The notes beneath the pieces are model-generated. The model saw only the letters and a program-made list of their open reading frames with translations. It had not been told where the DNA came from and made no database searches. From CALEUX01 sp037439945 (GTDB lineage Bacteria > Bacteroidota > Bacteroidia > Bacteroidales > Marinilabiliaceae), in contig JBBIVA010000006.1 of assembly GCA_037439945.1 (NCBI GenBank), forward strand, positions 1 to 64,000: a stretch of DNA of 64,000 nucleotides, in the 5' to 3' direction. Position 1 is the stretch's first letter. Each line of letters opens with the position of its first letter. Below, piece after piece: positions 52,627 to 61,997 of the stretch. The translations under genes and the position numbers were made by a program.

Positions 52627-55116
52627 ATGAAACTCATTTTTAACCTTTCCCTGTTGCTGTTGCTGTTTCTGTTTTGCCCGGCATGTAGCAACAATAAACC
52701 AACCACTTATCTAAAATTATGGTATCCGGTTCCTGCCCAAAAATGGGAAGAAGCACTTCCGCTTGGAAATGGACGAATTGGCGCTATGGTTTTTGGAAAC
52801 CCGGCAAACGAACTCATTCAGCTCAACGAAAATACCATTTGGGCCGGAAGTCCAAACAGGAATGATAACCCCGATGCTTTGGAAGCTTTGCCCAAAGTGC
52901 GCCAGCTTATTTTCGATGGGAAATATATTGAAGCTCAGGATTTGGCCAATCAGAAAATTATTACCAAAAAATCGCATGGCATGCCTTACCAAACTGCCGG
53001 CAATCTTCGCTTAAATTTTGAAGGGCATGATACTTATTCAGACTTTTACCGCGACCTTGATATTGAAAAAGCTCTGGCTACCACCCGTTATAAAGTGAAC
53101 GGTGTAGAATATACACGTGAGGCATTCTCATCGTTTACCGACAATGTTATTGTAGTGCGCCTGACAGCCAACAAGCCCGGTTCTGTTAGTTTCTCTGCCA
53201 CTTTAGACCGACCGGGAAATGTTGAATTAAGCACTCTGGGCAACGATGTGCTTAAAATGAGCGGTATCACCAACAGTCACGAGTCGGTAGAGGGAAAGCT
53301 TAAATTTGTGGTATTAAGCAAAGTTGTTAACGATGGTGGAAAAATTTCTGCCGATAACAATCAGTTGAAGATTGAAGGGGCCAACAGCGCTACTATTTTT
53401 ATATCCATTGCCACCAATTTTATTAATTATAACGACATAAGTGCCAATGCTGAAAAGTTGGCCGAAACCTATTTAAGCAACGCCCTTAATAAGAAATATG
53501 CAGGTTTATTAAAATCCCACACTTCTTTTTACCAAAATTATTTCAACAGGGTATCGCTTTTTCTTGGCCAGACCGACTCCATTAAAAATCCCACTGATTT
53601 AAGAATTGAACAATTCAGTAAAGGTAACGACCCATCCATGGCGGCTCTTTATTTTCAATTCGGACGCTATTTGCTTATTAGCTCATCACAGCCGGGGCAG
53701 CAACCTGCCAATTTGCAGGGTTTATGGAACCATCAGCTTTTTCCGGCCTGGGACAGCAAATACACCATCAACATCAATACCGAAATGAATTACTGGCCGG
53801 CCGAACCGACTAATTTGCCCGAGATGCACGAGCCTTTAATCCGGATGGTTCGGGAACTTTCGGATGCCGGCCGCGAAACAGCCAAAACCATGTACGGGGC
53901 CAAAGGTTGGGTAACGCACCACAATACCGATATATGGCGTATTTGTGGGCCGGTTGATGGCTCTTACTGGGGCATGTGGCCCATGGGCGGGGTTTGGCTT
54001 AGCCAGCATTTGTTCGATAAGTATGAATATAGTGGCGATACAGAGTATTTGCGCTCGGTTTATGATGTTTTAAAAGGAGCCGCTGAATTTTGTATCGACT
54101 TTATGGTTGAGGAACCTGAAAATGGATGGATGGTGATTGTGCCTTCCAATTCGCCCGAAAACTCACCTGCTATTAATCATAAATCATCCATTGCGGCCGG
54201 AACCACCATAGACAATCAATTGGTGTTCGATTTGTTTACAAAAACCATTCGTGCAGCCCGGATTTTAAACATACAGGAACCCCTTATTCCTGAAATGGAA
54301 AGGATACTAAGTTTTTTGCCTCCTATGCAAATAGGGCAGCACGGCCAGTTGCAGGAGTGGATGCACGATTGGGACAACCCCAACGACAAGCACCGGCATG
54401 TGTCGCATTTATACGGTTTGTTTCCTTCGAACCAGATATCGCCATTTCGGTCGCCCGAGCTTGCCGATGCATCGCGTACATCTCTCATTCACAGGGGCGA
54501 CCCATCAACAGGATGGTCAATTAACTGGAAAATTAACCTTTGGGCAAGGCTTCTCGATGGAAACCGTGTGTACAACCTTATAAAAGAGCAGATTAAACTG
54601 GTTGGCCGCGATACAGGCAATAACCGCGAAGTATTCGAACGTGGTGGAACTTACGCCAACATGTTCGATGCGCACCCTCCGTTTCAAATCGATGGCAACT
54701 TCGGATTTACATCGGGCATTACCGAAATGCTTATGCAAAGTCACGATGGCGCAATCCATTTGGTACCGGCTCTGCCTGATGTTTGGCCAACCGGGAACGT
54801 GAACGGACTCAGGGCAAGGGGGGGTTTCGAAATTCTTGAAATGGAATGGGAAAACCACCAGGTTGTGAAACTGATAATTAAATCGAATTTGGGAGGCAAT
54901 TTAAGGATTCGCACGGGTAACCAATTAAGGCTAAACGGGAAGGGTAAAATGATTGCAGCCGAAGGTTTTAACAGCAACCCATTTTACCAGATTCCCGAAA
55001 TAAAGCAACCCATTATTTCACCTTCGGTTAAATTGAATAAAATGGATTTGCCAACGGTATATTCCTACGATATAGAATCCAAAAAAGGTAGAATATATAC
55101 CTTAACCAACAGATAA
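52627..55116 (+). CDS. GH95 alpha-L-fucosidase/alpha-L-galactosidase lipoprotein
   Basis: 829 aa, lipobox Cys20 (FCPAC). N-terminal beta-sandwich with LWYPVPAQKWEEALPLGNGRIGAMVFG and NENTIWAGSPN, the (alpha/alpha)6 core with QPANLQGLWNHQLFPAWDSKY, NINTEMNYWPAEP and WVTHHNTDIWR, then a C-terminal beta domain. These are family signatures; inverting GH95 enzymes use Asn-activated water plus a Glu acid. Inside a xylan cluster the substrate is more likely the terminal alpha-L-galactose of complex glucuronoarabinoxylan than fucose. It follows the regulator by 51 nt. Confidence 0.92.
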   Translation: MKLIFNLSLLLLLFLFCPACSNNKPTTYLKLWYPVPAQKWEEALPLGNGRIGAMVFGNPANELIQLNENTIWAGSPNRNDNPDALEALPKVRQLIFDGKYIEAQDLANQKIITKKSHGMPYQTAGNLRLNFEGHDTYSDFYRDLDIEKALATTRYKVNGVEYTREAFSSFTDNVIVVRLTANKPGSVSFSATLDRPGNVELSTLGNDVLKMSGITNSHESVEGKLKFVVLSKVVNDGGKISADNNQLKIEGANSATIFISIATNFINYNDISANAEKLAETYLSNALNKKYAGLLKSHTSFYQNYFNRVSLFLGQTDSIKNPTDLRIEQFSKGNDPSMAALYFQFGRYLLISSSQPGQQPANLQGLWNHQLFPAWDSKYTININTEMNYWPAEPTNLPEMHEPLIRMVRELSDAGRETAKTMYGAKGWVTHHNTDIWRICGPVDGSYWGMWPMGGVWLSQHLFDKYEYSGDTEYLRSVYDVLKGAAEFCIDFMVEEPENGWMVIVPSNSPENSPAINHKSSIAAGTTIDNQLVFDLFTKTIRAARILNIQEPLIPEMERILSFLPPMQIGQHGQLQEWMHDWDNPNDKHRHVSHLYGLFPSNQISPFRSPELADASRTSLIHRGDPSTGWSINWKINLWARLLDGNRVYNLIKEQIKLVGRDTGNNREVFERGGTYANMFDAHPPFQIDGNFGFTSGITEMLMQSHDGAIHLVPALPDVWPTGNVNGLRARGGFEILEMEWENHQVVKLIIKSNLGGNLRIRTGNQLRLNGKGKMIAAEGFNSNPFYQIPEIKQPIISPSVKLNKMDLPTVYSYDIESKKGRIYTLTNR

Positions 55117-55151
55117 AAAACTATTAACCGTCAGGCACTAACAAAAAAACA

Positions 55152-56141
55152 ATGGGCCCAAAAATAACCTTAAATAATGGCTTAAAAATACCTGCTATTG
55201 GACTTGGTACCTTTGGCTCCGATAATTACAATGCCCAACAAATTGCCCAGGCCGTTGATTTTGCAATCAGAAATGGCTATCGGCATATCGATTGCGCATC
55301 AGTATATATGAATGAAGCGGAAATTGGTTCTGCTGTTTCAGGCCTGATAAAAGAGGGTGTTGTAAATCGTGATGAACTATGGGTTACCTCAAAAGTATGG
55401 AACGATGCGCACGGAGAAGGTCAAGTGATTGAATCGTGTAAAAAGTCGCTGTACGACCTGAAGCTCGACTATCTTGATTTATATCTTGTTCACTGGCCAT
55501 TTCCCAATTATCACGCTCCCGGTTGCGACGGCGATGCCCGTAACCCCAATTCAAAACCATATATACATGAAGATTACATGGTAGCATGGGGACAAATGGA
55601 GCAATTGGTGGAAATGGGGCTTGTAAAAGCCATAGGAACCTCCAATATGACCATTCCCAAAATGGAACTTTTACTCAGGGATGCAAAGATAAAACCGGTA
55701 GTTAACGAAATGGAACTTCATCCCCACTTTCAGCAGTCAGAACTATTTAATTATCTGGTTAGCAAAAACATTCAGCCTATCGGCTATTCGCCTATTGGGT
55801 CGCCCAAGCGTCCTGAGCGCGACCGTACGAACAATGACACAGTAGATATTGATGACCCAGTAGTTATAAAAATTGCAGAGAGGCTTAAAATTCATCCGGC
55901 CGAGGTATGCATTAAATGGGCCATCCAAAGAGGAGAAGTGGTTATTCCATTTTCTGTTACGCCATCAAAAATCATCAGCAATTTAAAAGCTGCAAGGGGA
56001 GATTCATTAACCGCTGAAGAAATGGAAGAAATCGCTGCCATCGATAAAAACTGCCGCTTGATTAAGGGACAGGTTTTTTTGTGGGAAGGCGCCGGTGGTT
56101 GGGAAGACTTATGGGATTTGGATGGAAAAATTTCCACTTAA
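55152..56141 (+). CDS. Aldo/keto reductase
   Basis: 329-aa cytoplasmic NAD(P)H oxidoreductase without signal peptide. Catalytic tetrad Asp47 (HIDCAS), Tyr52 (VYMNE), Lys81 (TSKVW) and His114 (LVHWPF) is complete. C-terminal coenzyme region IPFSVTPSKIISNLKA is present. It resembles aldose/xylose reductase-type AKRs, with an insert (NPNSKPYIHEDYM) after strand 4. It lies 35 nt after GH95 and 88 nt before a zinc dehydrogenase. Together they could reduce and re-oxidise a released sugar; the actual substrate is unknown. Confidence 0.9.
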   Translation: MGPKITLNNGLKIPAIGLGTFGSDNYNAQQIAQAVDFAIRNGYRHIDCASVYMNEAEIGSAVSGLIKEGVVNRDELWVTSKVWNDAHGEGQVIESCKKSLYDLKLDYLDLYLVHWPFPNYHAPGCDGDARNPNSKPYIHEDYMVAWGQMEQLVEMGLVKAIGTSNMTIPKMELLLRDAKIKPVVNEMELHPHFQQSELFNYLVSKNIQPIGYSPIGSPKRPERDRTNNDTVDIDDPVVIKIAERLKIHPAEVCIKWAIQRGEVVIPFSVTPSKIISNLKAARGDSLTAEEMEEIAAIDKNCRLIKGQVFLWEGAGGWEDLWDLDGKIST

Positions 56142-56229
56142 AAGTGAAAACCGTTTAGCATTAATTAGACTTCACGTCAATTATAGACTTTGTAATTAGT
56201 ATTGAAAGAATCTTTAAGAAACTGAATAT

Positions 56230-57309
56230 ATGACAACAACAATGAAAGCTGCCTATTTACCAGGCAACAGCACAGTTGAATTTAAACAGGTAAATATTCC
56301 ACAACCCGGGCCGGGAGAAGTCCTTATCAGGATTAAAGCTTCTACAATTTGTGGCAGCGACATTCGTGCCATATACCGCGAACATTTGGGAAAAGGCCCC
56401 GAAGCTTATCAGAATAGAATTGCCGGGCACGAACCTTGCGGGCAAATTGTAAAGTGCGGCCCTAAAACCAAACGGTTTAAAGAAGGCGACAGAGTAGTGG
56501 TTTATCATATATCGGGCTGTGGCGTTTGCAACGATTGTCGCCGGGGTTACATGATTTCATGCACCAGCCCAACGCGCGCCGCCTACGGCTGGCAACGCGA
56601 CGGGGGAATGGCCCCTTACATGCTGGCCGAGGAAAAAGATTGTGTTTTACTGCCCGATGAACTCACCTATGTTGATGGCGCTCAAATAGCCTGCGGATTT
56701 GGGACCGTTTACGAAGGCCTCGAAAGAATTGGCATTAGCGGAAACGATGCTGTACTTGTGGTTGGATTGGGTCCCGTAGGTCTGGCAGCTTTAATGCTGG
56801 CTAAGGCCCTGGGTGCAACGCATCTGGTTGGGGTAGATACAGTTAAAGAACGGTGCAATTTAGCCCTTAAACTAGGATTGGCAAATCAGGTTTTTGTATC
56901 GGGTACCGACACACTGGCGCAGGTGGTGGCCACCACCTATCAAAAGCAGGGGTTTGAAAAAACTGTTGATTGCTCGGGCAATACACACGGACGTCAGCTA
57001 TGTATAAGGGCAACCCGGAAATGGGGCAAAATGGTGATGATTGGTGAAGGCGGAACCGTTGAATTCAATCCAAGCCCCGATATTATTCACGACCAGATAA
57101 CCATTTACGGCTCGTGGGTTACCAATATCTGGCGCATGGAAGAGTTGGTTGAACGTTTAGTGCGTTGGGGAATTCACCCCGAAGACCTTGTAACTCATCG
57201 TTTTTCACTCGATAAGGCCGATAAAGCCTATGAATTAATGAATGCTGGCAAATGTGGAAAAGTTGCCGTTGTTTTTGATGAAGAAATAAAAACATCCAAC
57301 AATGAATAA
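56230..57309 (+). CDS. Zinc-dependent medium-chain dehydrogenase
   Basis: 359-aa cytoplasmic enzyme. Catalytic zinc ligands Cys41 (TICGSD) and His67-Glu68 (AGHEPCG), structural zinc cysteines 97, 100, 103 and 111 (GCGVCNDCRRGYMISC), and a Rossmann fold VVGLGPVGLAAL. The domain order matches sorbitol/xylitol/threonine dehydrogenase relatives. It follows the aldo/keto reductase and overlaps or abuts the GH97 gene. A polyol or sugar dehydrogenase is the best guess; L-threonine dehydrogenase is less likely in this setting. Confidence 0.88.
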   Translation: MTTTMKAAYLPGNSTVEFKQVNIPQPGPGEVLIRIKASTICGSDIRAIYREHLGKGPEAYQNRIAGHEPCGQIVKCGPKTKRFKEGDRVVVYHISGCGVCNDCRRGYMISCTSPTRAAYGWQRDGGMAPYMLAEEKDCVLLPDELTYVDGAQIACGFGTVYEGLERIGISGNDAVLVVGLGPVGLAALMLAKALGATHLVGVDTVKERCNLALKLGLANQVFVSGTDTLAQVVATTYQKQGFEKTVDCSGNTHGRQLCIRATRKWGKMVMIGEGGTVEFNPSPDIIHDQITIYGSWVTNIWRMEELVERLVRWGIHPEDLVTHRFSLDKADKAYELMNAGKCGKVAVVFDEEIKTSNNE

Positions 57310-57376
57310 TCACTTGCGGAATCTTAAAAATCGATTTTTAAATTGGCAGAAGGCGTATTTTGCAAGCGCTTCTTTG

Positions 57377-59320
57377 ATGGGCAAAGGCATCCTAAAAAAG
57401 CATATGTGGCATTGGTTAATCGCCATTATGCTGATAGCTTGGTCTTCAACAGGTTTGTCGCAACAGTTATCAGTAAGTTCGCCAAATGGGAAAATCTTTG
57501 TAACATTGACCTGCCAGCAGCAAGGAACAACCGGTAGTTGGCATCTCGAAGCTATTTACTCTGCCAATGGATTGGTAACATCGGTAATACCGCGTATTAA
57601 ATTAGGACTACAGAGAAACGACCAGGATTTTTCGAATAACCTTAAATATCTGAGAGCCGGTAAGCCTGTTTTAATTCAAGAGAAATACACCGCTATTCAC
57701 GGTAAACGCAGCCAATGCAGTAACTTGGCCAACGAGGTGGTCGTGTCGTTCGAAAACCCGTCCAAAGCGAAAATGAACATCATCATCAGGGCCTATAACG
57801 ATGGAATTGCTTTCCGCTATGAATTTCCTGAAAAAACCGGAAATTTTACCATTACCAATGAACATACATCTTACATGGTGCCCGACAGTACAGTGCGTTG
57901 GTTACAAAAGTTCGACCTTTCGAACGAAGGATTATATAAAAAAACAGTTACTGCACAGGATAAAGGCGACTGGTGTTACCCGGCTTTGTTTCATTCAGAA
58001 TTTAGTAAATGCTGGTACCTCATTCACGAGGCTGATGTTGACAGAGGCTACTGCGCCACAAAGTTGAGCAGCGATGGTCAACAATCAATTTATAAAGTTA
58101 CCCTCCCTTATCCGCATGAAGGTGAAGGTGAGGCTTTGCCAAATATTATCCTGCCCTGGAAATCGCCCTGGCGGGTTATCATCATGGGGCAATTGTCTGA
58201 TATTGTTGAATCTACTTTGGTTGATGATGTTTCCAAGCCCTCTGTATTAACCAAAACAGATTGGATAAAGCCGGGGCTGGTATCATGGAACTATTGGTCC
58301 GACAATCACGGAACCCGCGACTATCAGACTGTTTGCCGCTTTACCGATTTGGCGACAGCCATGGATTGGCCTTACACCCTGTTCGATTGGGAATGGGATG
58401 CCATGACCAATGGAGGAAACGTTGAAGACGCTGCAAAATATGCCCTGTCGAAAGGTGTTAAGCCTTTAATTTGGTACAATTCAGGCATGTTTAAGTGGAT
58501 TACAGCAACACCCTTCGACCGCTTGAAAACGCACGAAGGCCGCATGAAAGAATTTGCCTGGCTCAAGAGCCTGGGCTTTGTAGGTGTTAAAATCGACTTT
58601 TTTCTGAGCGAAAAACAATTCATGATGGAATACTATCTGGACATTTTGGAGGATGCCGCCAAAGCTGAAATGATGGTATATTTTCATGGTTGCCTGGTGC
58701 CTCGTGGATGGGCACGTACCTTCCCACACCTAATGACCTACGAAGGTGTACGTGGTGCCGAGTGGTATAACAACAATCACGAACTCACAACCACAGCTCC
58801 TGAACATAATTCGGTGATGCCCTTTACCCGGAATGTGGTAGGATCGATGGATTACACGCCTGTTACCTTTACTAATTCGCAACATCCGCACATAACTTCG
58901 TATGGGCACGAGCTGGCTTTAAGCGTAGTATTCGAATCGGCACTCCAGCACATGGCCGACCGCCCCGAGGGGTATTACGATTTACCTGATGCCACACGTT
59001 CGTTTCTTAAAGAAGTGCCTGCTGCCTGGGACGACACCAAATATCTTGATGGTTATCCTGGCAAAGATGTAATCATAGCCCGTCGTAAAAACGATAACTG
59101 GTATATAGGAGGCTTAAACTCAGAGAATCGGGAAAAGACCAAAACCTTGAAATTCAATTTTCTGAATAACAACACCAAATATAAGTTGACGCTCATTGCC
59201 GACGGAAAACATGATAAAACTTTTTCAACCGATTATCTGGTGGTGGATAAGCATTCACAAATTGATGTTAAAATGCTCCGGAGGGGAGGATTTGCCATCA
59301 GCTTAAAACCTGTTCAATAG
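57377..59320 (+). CDS. GH97 alpha-glycosidase, retaining subtype
   Basis: 647 aa from ATG 57377 (MGKGILKKHMWHWLI opens a good signal peptide). An ATG at 57302 overlapping the dehydrogenase stop is also open. N-terminal beta-sandwich (SSPNGKIFVTLTCQ), (beta/alpha)8 barrel with TLFDWEWDAM, nucleophile Asp407 in GVKIDFF and acid/base Glu456 in MTYEGVRGAEWY, and a C-terminal sandwich. The Asp nucleophile marks the retaining group, which includes alpha-galactosidases and beta-L-arabinopyranosidases, rather than the inverting alpha-glucosidases such as SusB. Probably periplasmic trimming of xylan side chains. Confidence 0.92.
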   Translation: MGKGILKKHMWHWLIAIMLIAWSSTGLSQQLSVSSPNGKIFVTLTCQQQGTTGSWHLEAIYSANGLVTSVIPRIKLGLQRNDQDFSNNLKYLRAGKPVLIQEKYTAIHGKRSQCSNLANEVVVSFENPSKAKMNIIIRAYNDGIAFRYEFPEKTGNFTITNEHTSYMVPDSTVRWLQKFDLSNEGLYKKTVTAQDKGDWCYPALFHSEFSKCWYLIHEADVDRGYCATKLSSDGQQSIYKVTLPYPHEGEGEALPNIILPWKSPWRVIIMGQLSDIVESTLVDDVSKPSVLTKTDWIKPGLVSWNYWSDNHGTRDYQTVCRFTDLATAMDWPYTLFDWEWDAMTNGGNVEDAAKYALSKGVKPLIWYNSGMFKWITATPFDRLKTHEGRMKEFAWLKSLGFVGVKIDFFLSEKQFMMEYYLDILEDAAKAEMMVYFHGCLVPRGWARTFPHLMTYEGVRGAEWYNNNHELTTTAPEHNSVMPFTRNVVGSMDYTPVTFTNSQHPHITSYGHELALSVVFESALQHMADRPEGYYDLPDATRSFLKEVPAAWDDTKYLDGYPGKDVIIARRKNDNWYIGGLNSENREKTKTLKFNFLNNNTKYKLTLIADGKHDKTFSTDYLVVDKHSQIDVKMLRRGGFAISLKPVQ

Positions 59321-59366
59321 TATTCATCCAATCAGGTGGAGACCAATAAACCTTTAAAAAAATACC

Positions 59367-61982
59367 ATGATAAAGTCGCTATTCAATATTAAAAGACAAT
59401 TATTGCTGTTGATGTCCATCTTTTTTATTGATGGTACCATGGCCCAGCAATATCCATTTCAAAATCCGGAACTGAGTTTTGAAGAACGTGCCAAAGACCT
59501 GATTTCAAGGTTAACCCTTGAAGAAAAGACTGCCTTAATGTGCGACCAAAGCGATGCCATACCCCGGTTGGGAATACGCAAATTCAACTGGTGGAGCGAG
59601 GCCCTTCACGGTTATGCCAATAACGACAGTGTAACTGTTTTTCCAGAGCCCATTGGTATGGCTGCATCGTTTAACGACATGTTGTTGTACGATATTTTTA
59701 ATGCGGTTTCCGATGAAGCACGCGCCAAATATCACCAATGGATAAACAGGGGCAATGAAAACAAGCGGTTCCTGAGCCTGTCGGTTTGGACGCCCAATGT
59801 TAACATTTTTCGCGACCCACGATGGGGGCGTGGACAGGAAACCTATGGCGAGGACCCCTACCTGATGTCGCGTATGGGGGTACAGGTAGTGAAAGGTCTG
59901 CAAGGCCCCGAAGATGCCAAATACCGCAAACTGCTGGCCTGTGCCAAGCATTATGCTGTGCATTCGGGACCCGAATGGAGCCGCCACGAACTGAACCTGA
60001 ACAATGTAAATCCGCGATTGTTTCAGGAAACTTATCTGCCCGCTTTTAAAGCCTTAGTACAGGAAGCCAATGTGCGCCAGGTGATGTGCGCCTACCAAAG
60101 GCTCGATGATGAACCTTGCTGTGGCAACACCCGTCTGCTGCAACGCATTCTGCGCGATGAGTGGGGGTTTAAGCACATAGTGGTTTCTGATTGCGGAGCC
60201 ATTACCGACTTTTTTACAACGCACAACGTATCATCAACCCCGGTACATGCAGCATCAAAAGGAGTTTTAGCCGGAACCGATGTTGAGTGCGTGTGGGATA
60301 ATTATTCTTACAAAGCACTCTCCGATGGCGTTAAACGTGGTTTGTTAAAAGAGGAAGATATAGATAAAAGCCTGATGCGCATCTTGATTGGTCGGTTTGA
60401 ACTGGGCGATTTCGATGACGACTCCCTGGTACCCTGGGCCCATATCCCCGCTTCGGTTTTAAACTGCGATAAACATAAGCATCTGACTTACAAAATGGCG
60501 CAGCAAAGTATGACCCTGCTCCAAAATAAAAACAATACACTTCCACTATCCAAAACATCGAAAAGAATTGCCATTATTGGCCCCAATGCCGACGATGCAG
60601 AAATGCTATTGGGTAATTATAACGGCACGCCAATCGAAACCATTACCATACTTGAAGGTATAAAATCAAAACTGCCAAAAAGCAGCGTTTATCACGAAAA
60701 GGGAGTCGATTTGGTGGACGACAAAGTAACCATCAGCTACTTTTCGCAAACAACAATTAATGGGCGGGCAGGCTTTAAAGCAACTTACTGGAACGACCCC
60801 AATTTTAACGGAAATCCCGTTGCAGTGCAACAACTCGTAAACCCCATTAAACTTACTGCTGCCGGACAACATGAGTTTGCTCCCGGTGTATGGCTTGAGA
60901 GGTTTTCGGCTATCTACGAAGCAGAGTTCACCCCTTCGGTATCGGAAGAAATCGTGTTTAAAGGTGGCGCTACCGGATTTTTTGAGTTAACGGTAAATGG
61001 CGAAACTCTGGAAACTTATACCAACTGGCGTACCCTATCAACCCGAATTCCATTCAAAGTTGAAGCCGGGAAAACCTATAATATTAAAATTCGATATGCC
61101 CAACGTGAAAATTGGCAGGCCAACATTGAGTTTAATTTTGGTAGAGAAGAGGATGTAGATTTTACAGCCCTTATTAACAGGTTAAGAGGCATCGAAACTG
61201 TAATATTTGTAGGTGGCCTTTCCGGGCATCTGGAAGGCGAAGAGATGCCGGTTTCGTTTCCGGGCTTTAAGGGTGGTGACCGTACGCATATTGAACTGCC
61301 CGCCGTACAGCGTAATTGTCTGAAAGCCCTGAAAGCAGCCGGTAAAAGGGTGATTTTTGTGAATTGCTCAGGGTCGGCTATAGCCTTAACTCCCGAAACC
61401 CAAAGTTGCGACGCCATTTTGCAAGCCTGGTATCCCGGCGAAATGGGAGGACTGGCTGTTGCCGATGTTCTGTTTGGTGATTATAATCCCGGTGGTAAAC
61501 TTCCGATTACTTTTTACCGAAATTCCGACAAACTTGGCGATTTCGAAGATTACACCATGACAGACCGCACCTACCGGTACACCAACGATCACTTGTTTCC
61601 GTTTGGTTTTGGATTGAGTTATACCAAATTTCAAATTGGGAATGCCTCTATCAGCAAAACAAACATCAACGCCAACGAGAGCATTCAATTAACAATCCCG
61701 GTAAAAAATATAGGTAAACGTGCCGGAACCGAAATTGTACAGGTTTACATCCGTAAGGTGAACGATTTGGATGGCCCCTTAAAAACCCTGCGTGGCTTTC
61801 AGCGTATGGAACTGGCTGCAGGAAAATCGCAAACAGCCACCATCGAGCTCACACCTTCATCGTTCGAATTTTACGATTGGAGCCAGCGCCAAATGGCAAT
61901 TACCCCCGGCGAATACGAAATATTATATGGCAACAGTTCTGATGCCAAGGATTTGAAAATGCTGAAAGTTTTTATTCAATAA
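59367..61982 (+). CDS. GH3 beta-xylosidase-type enzyme with PA14 insert
   Basis: 871 aa, signal peptide about 1-26. GH3 N-terminal barrel (DLISRLTLEEKTALM, WWSEALHGYAN, RDPRWGRGQETYGEDPYL, KHYAVHSGPE) with nucleophile Asp275 in VVSDCGAI. The second GH3 domain (TLPLSKTSKRIAIIGPNAD) is interrupted by a PA14 beta-barrel (about 460-600) and resumes with VGGLSGHLEGEE, AWYPGEMGG; a Fn3-like domain ends the chain. This layout is that of xylan-locus beta-xylosidases. Periplasmic release of xylose from xylo-oligosaccharides is expected. It lies 46 nt after GH97. Confidence 0.93.
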   Translation: MIKSLFNIKRQLLLLMSIFFIDGTMAQQYPFQNPELSFEERAKDLISRLTLEEKTALMCDQSDAIPRLGIRKFNWWSEALHGYANNDSVTVFPEPIGMAASFNDMLLYDIFNAVSDEARAKYHQWINRGNENKRFLSLSVWTPNVNIFRDPRWGRGQETYGEDPYLMSRMGVQVVKGLQGPEDAKYRKLLACAKHYAVHSGPEWSRHELNLNNVNPRLFQETYLPAFKALVQEANVRQVMCAYQRLDDEPCCGNTRLLQRILRDEWGFKHIVVSDCGAITDFFTTHNVSSTPVHAASKGVLAGTDVECVWDNYSYKALSDGVKRGLLKEEDIDKSLMRILIGRFELGDFDDDSLVPWAHIPASVLNCDKHKHLTYKMAQQSMTLLQNKNNTLPLSKTSKRIAIIGPNADDAEMLLGNYNGTPIETITILEGIKSKLPKSSVYHEKGVDLVDDKVTISYFSQTTINGRAGFKATYWNDPNFNGNPVAVQQLVNPIKLTAAGQHEFAPGVWLERFSAIYEAEFTPSVSEEIVFKGGATGFFELTVNGETLETYTNWRTLSTRIPFKVEAGKTYNIKIRYAQRENWQANIEFNFGREEDVDFTALINRLRGIETVIFVGGLSGHLEGEEMPVSFPGFKGGDRTHIELPAVQRNCLKALKAAGKRVIFVNCSGSAIALTPETQSCDAILQAWYPGEMGGLAVADVLFGDYNPGGKLPITFYRNSDKLGDFEDYTMTDRTYRYTNDHLFPFGFGLSYTKFQIGNASISKTNINANESIQLTIPVKNIGKRAGTEIVQVYIRKVNDLDGPLKTLRGFQRMELAAGKSQTATIELTPSSFEFYDWSQRQMAITPGEYEILYGNSSDAKDLKMLKVFIQ

Positions 61983-61997
61983 AATTAAACCAATTAA

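Noticed and set aside
59535..59987. 150-codon frame antisense to GH3
   Set aside because: It overlaps the GH3 catalytic domain on the opposite strand; no motif or start context.
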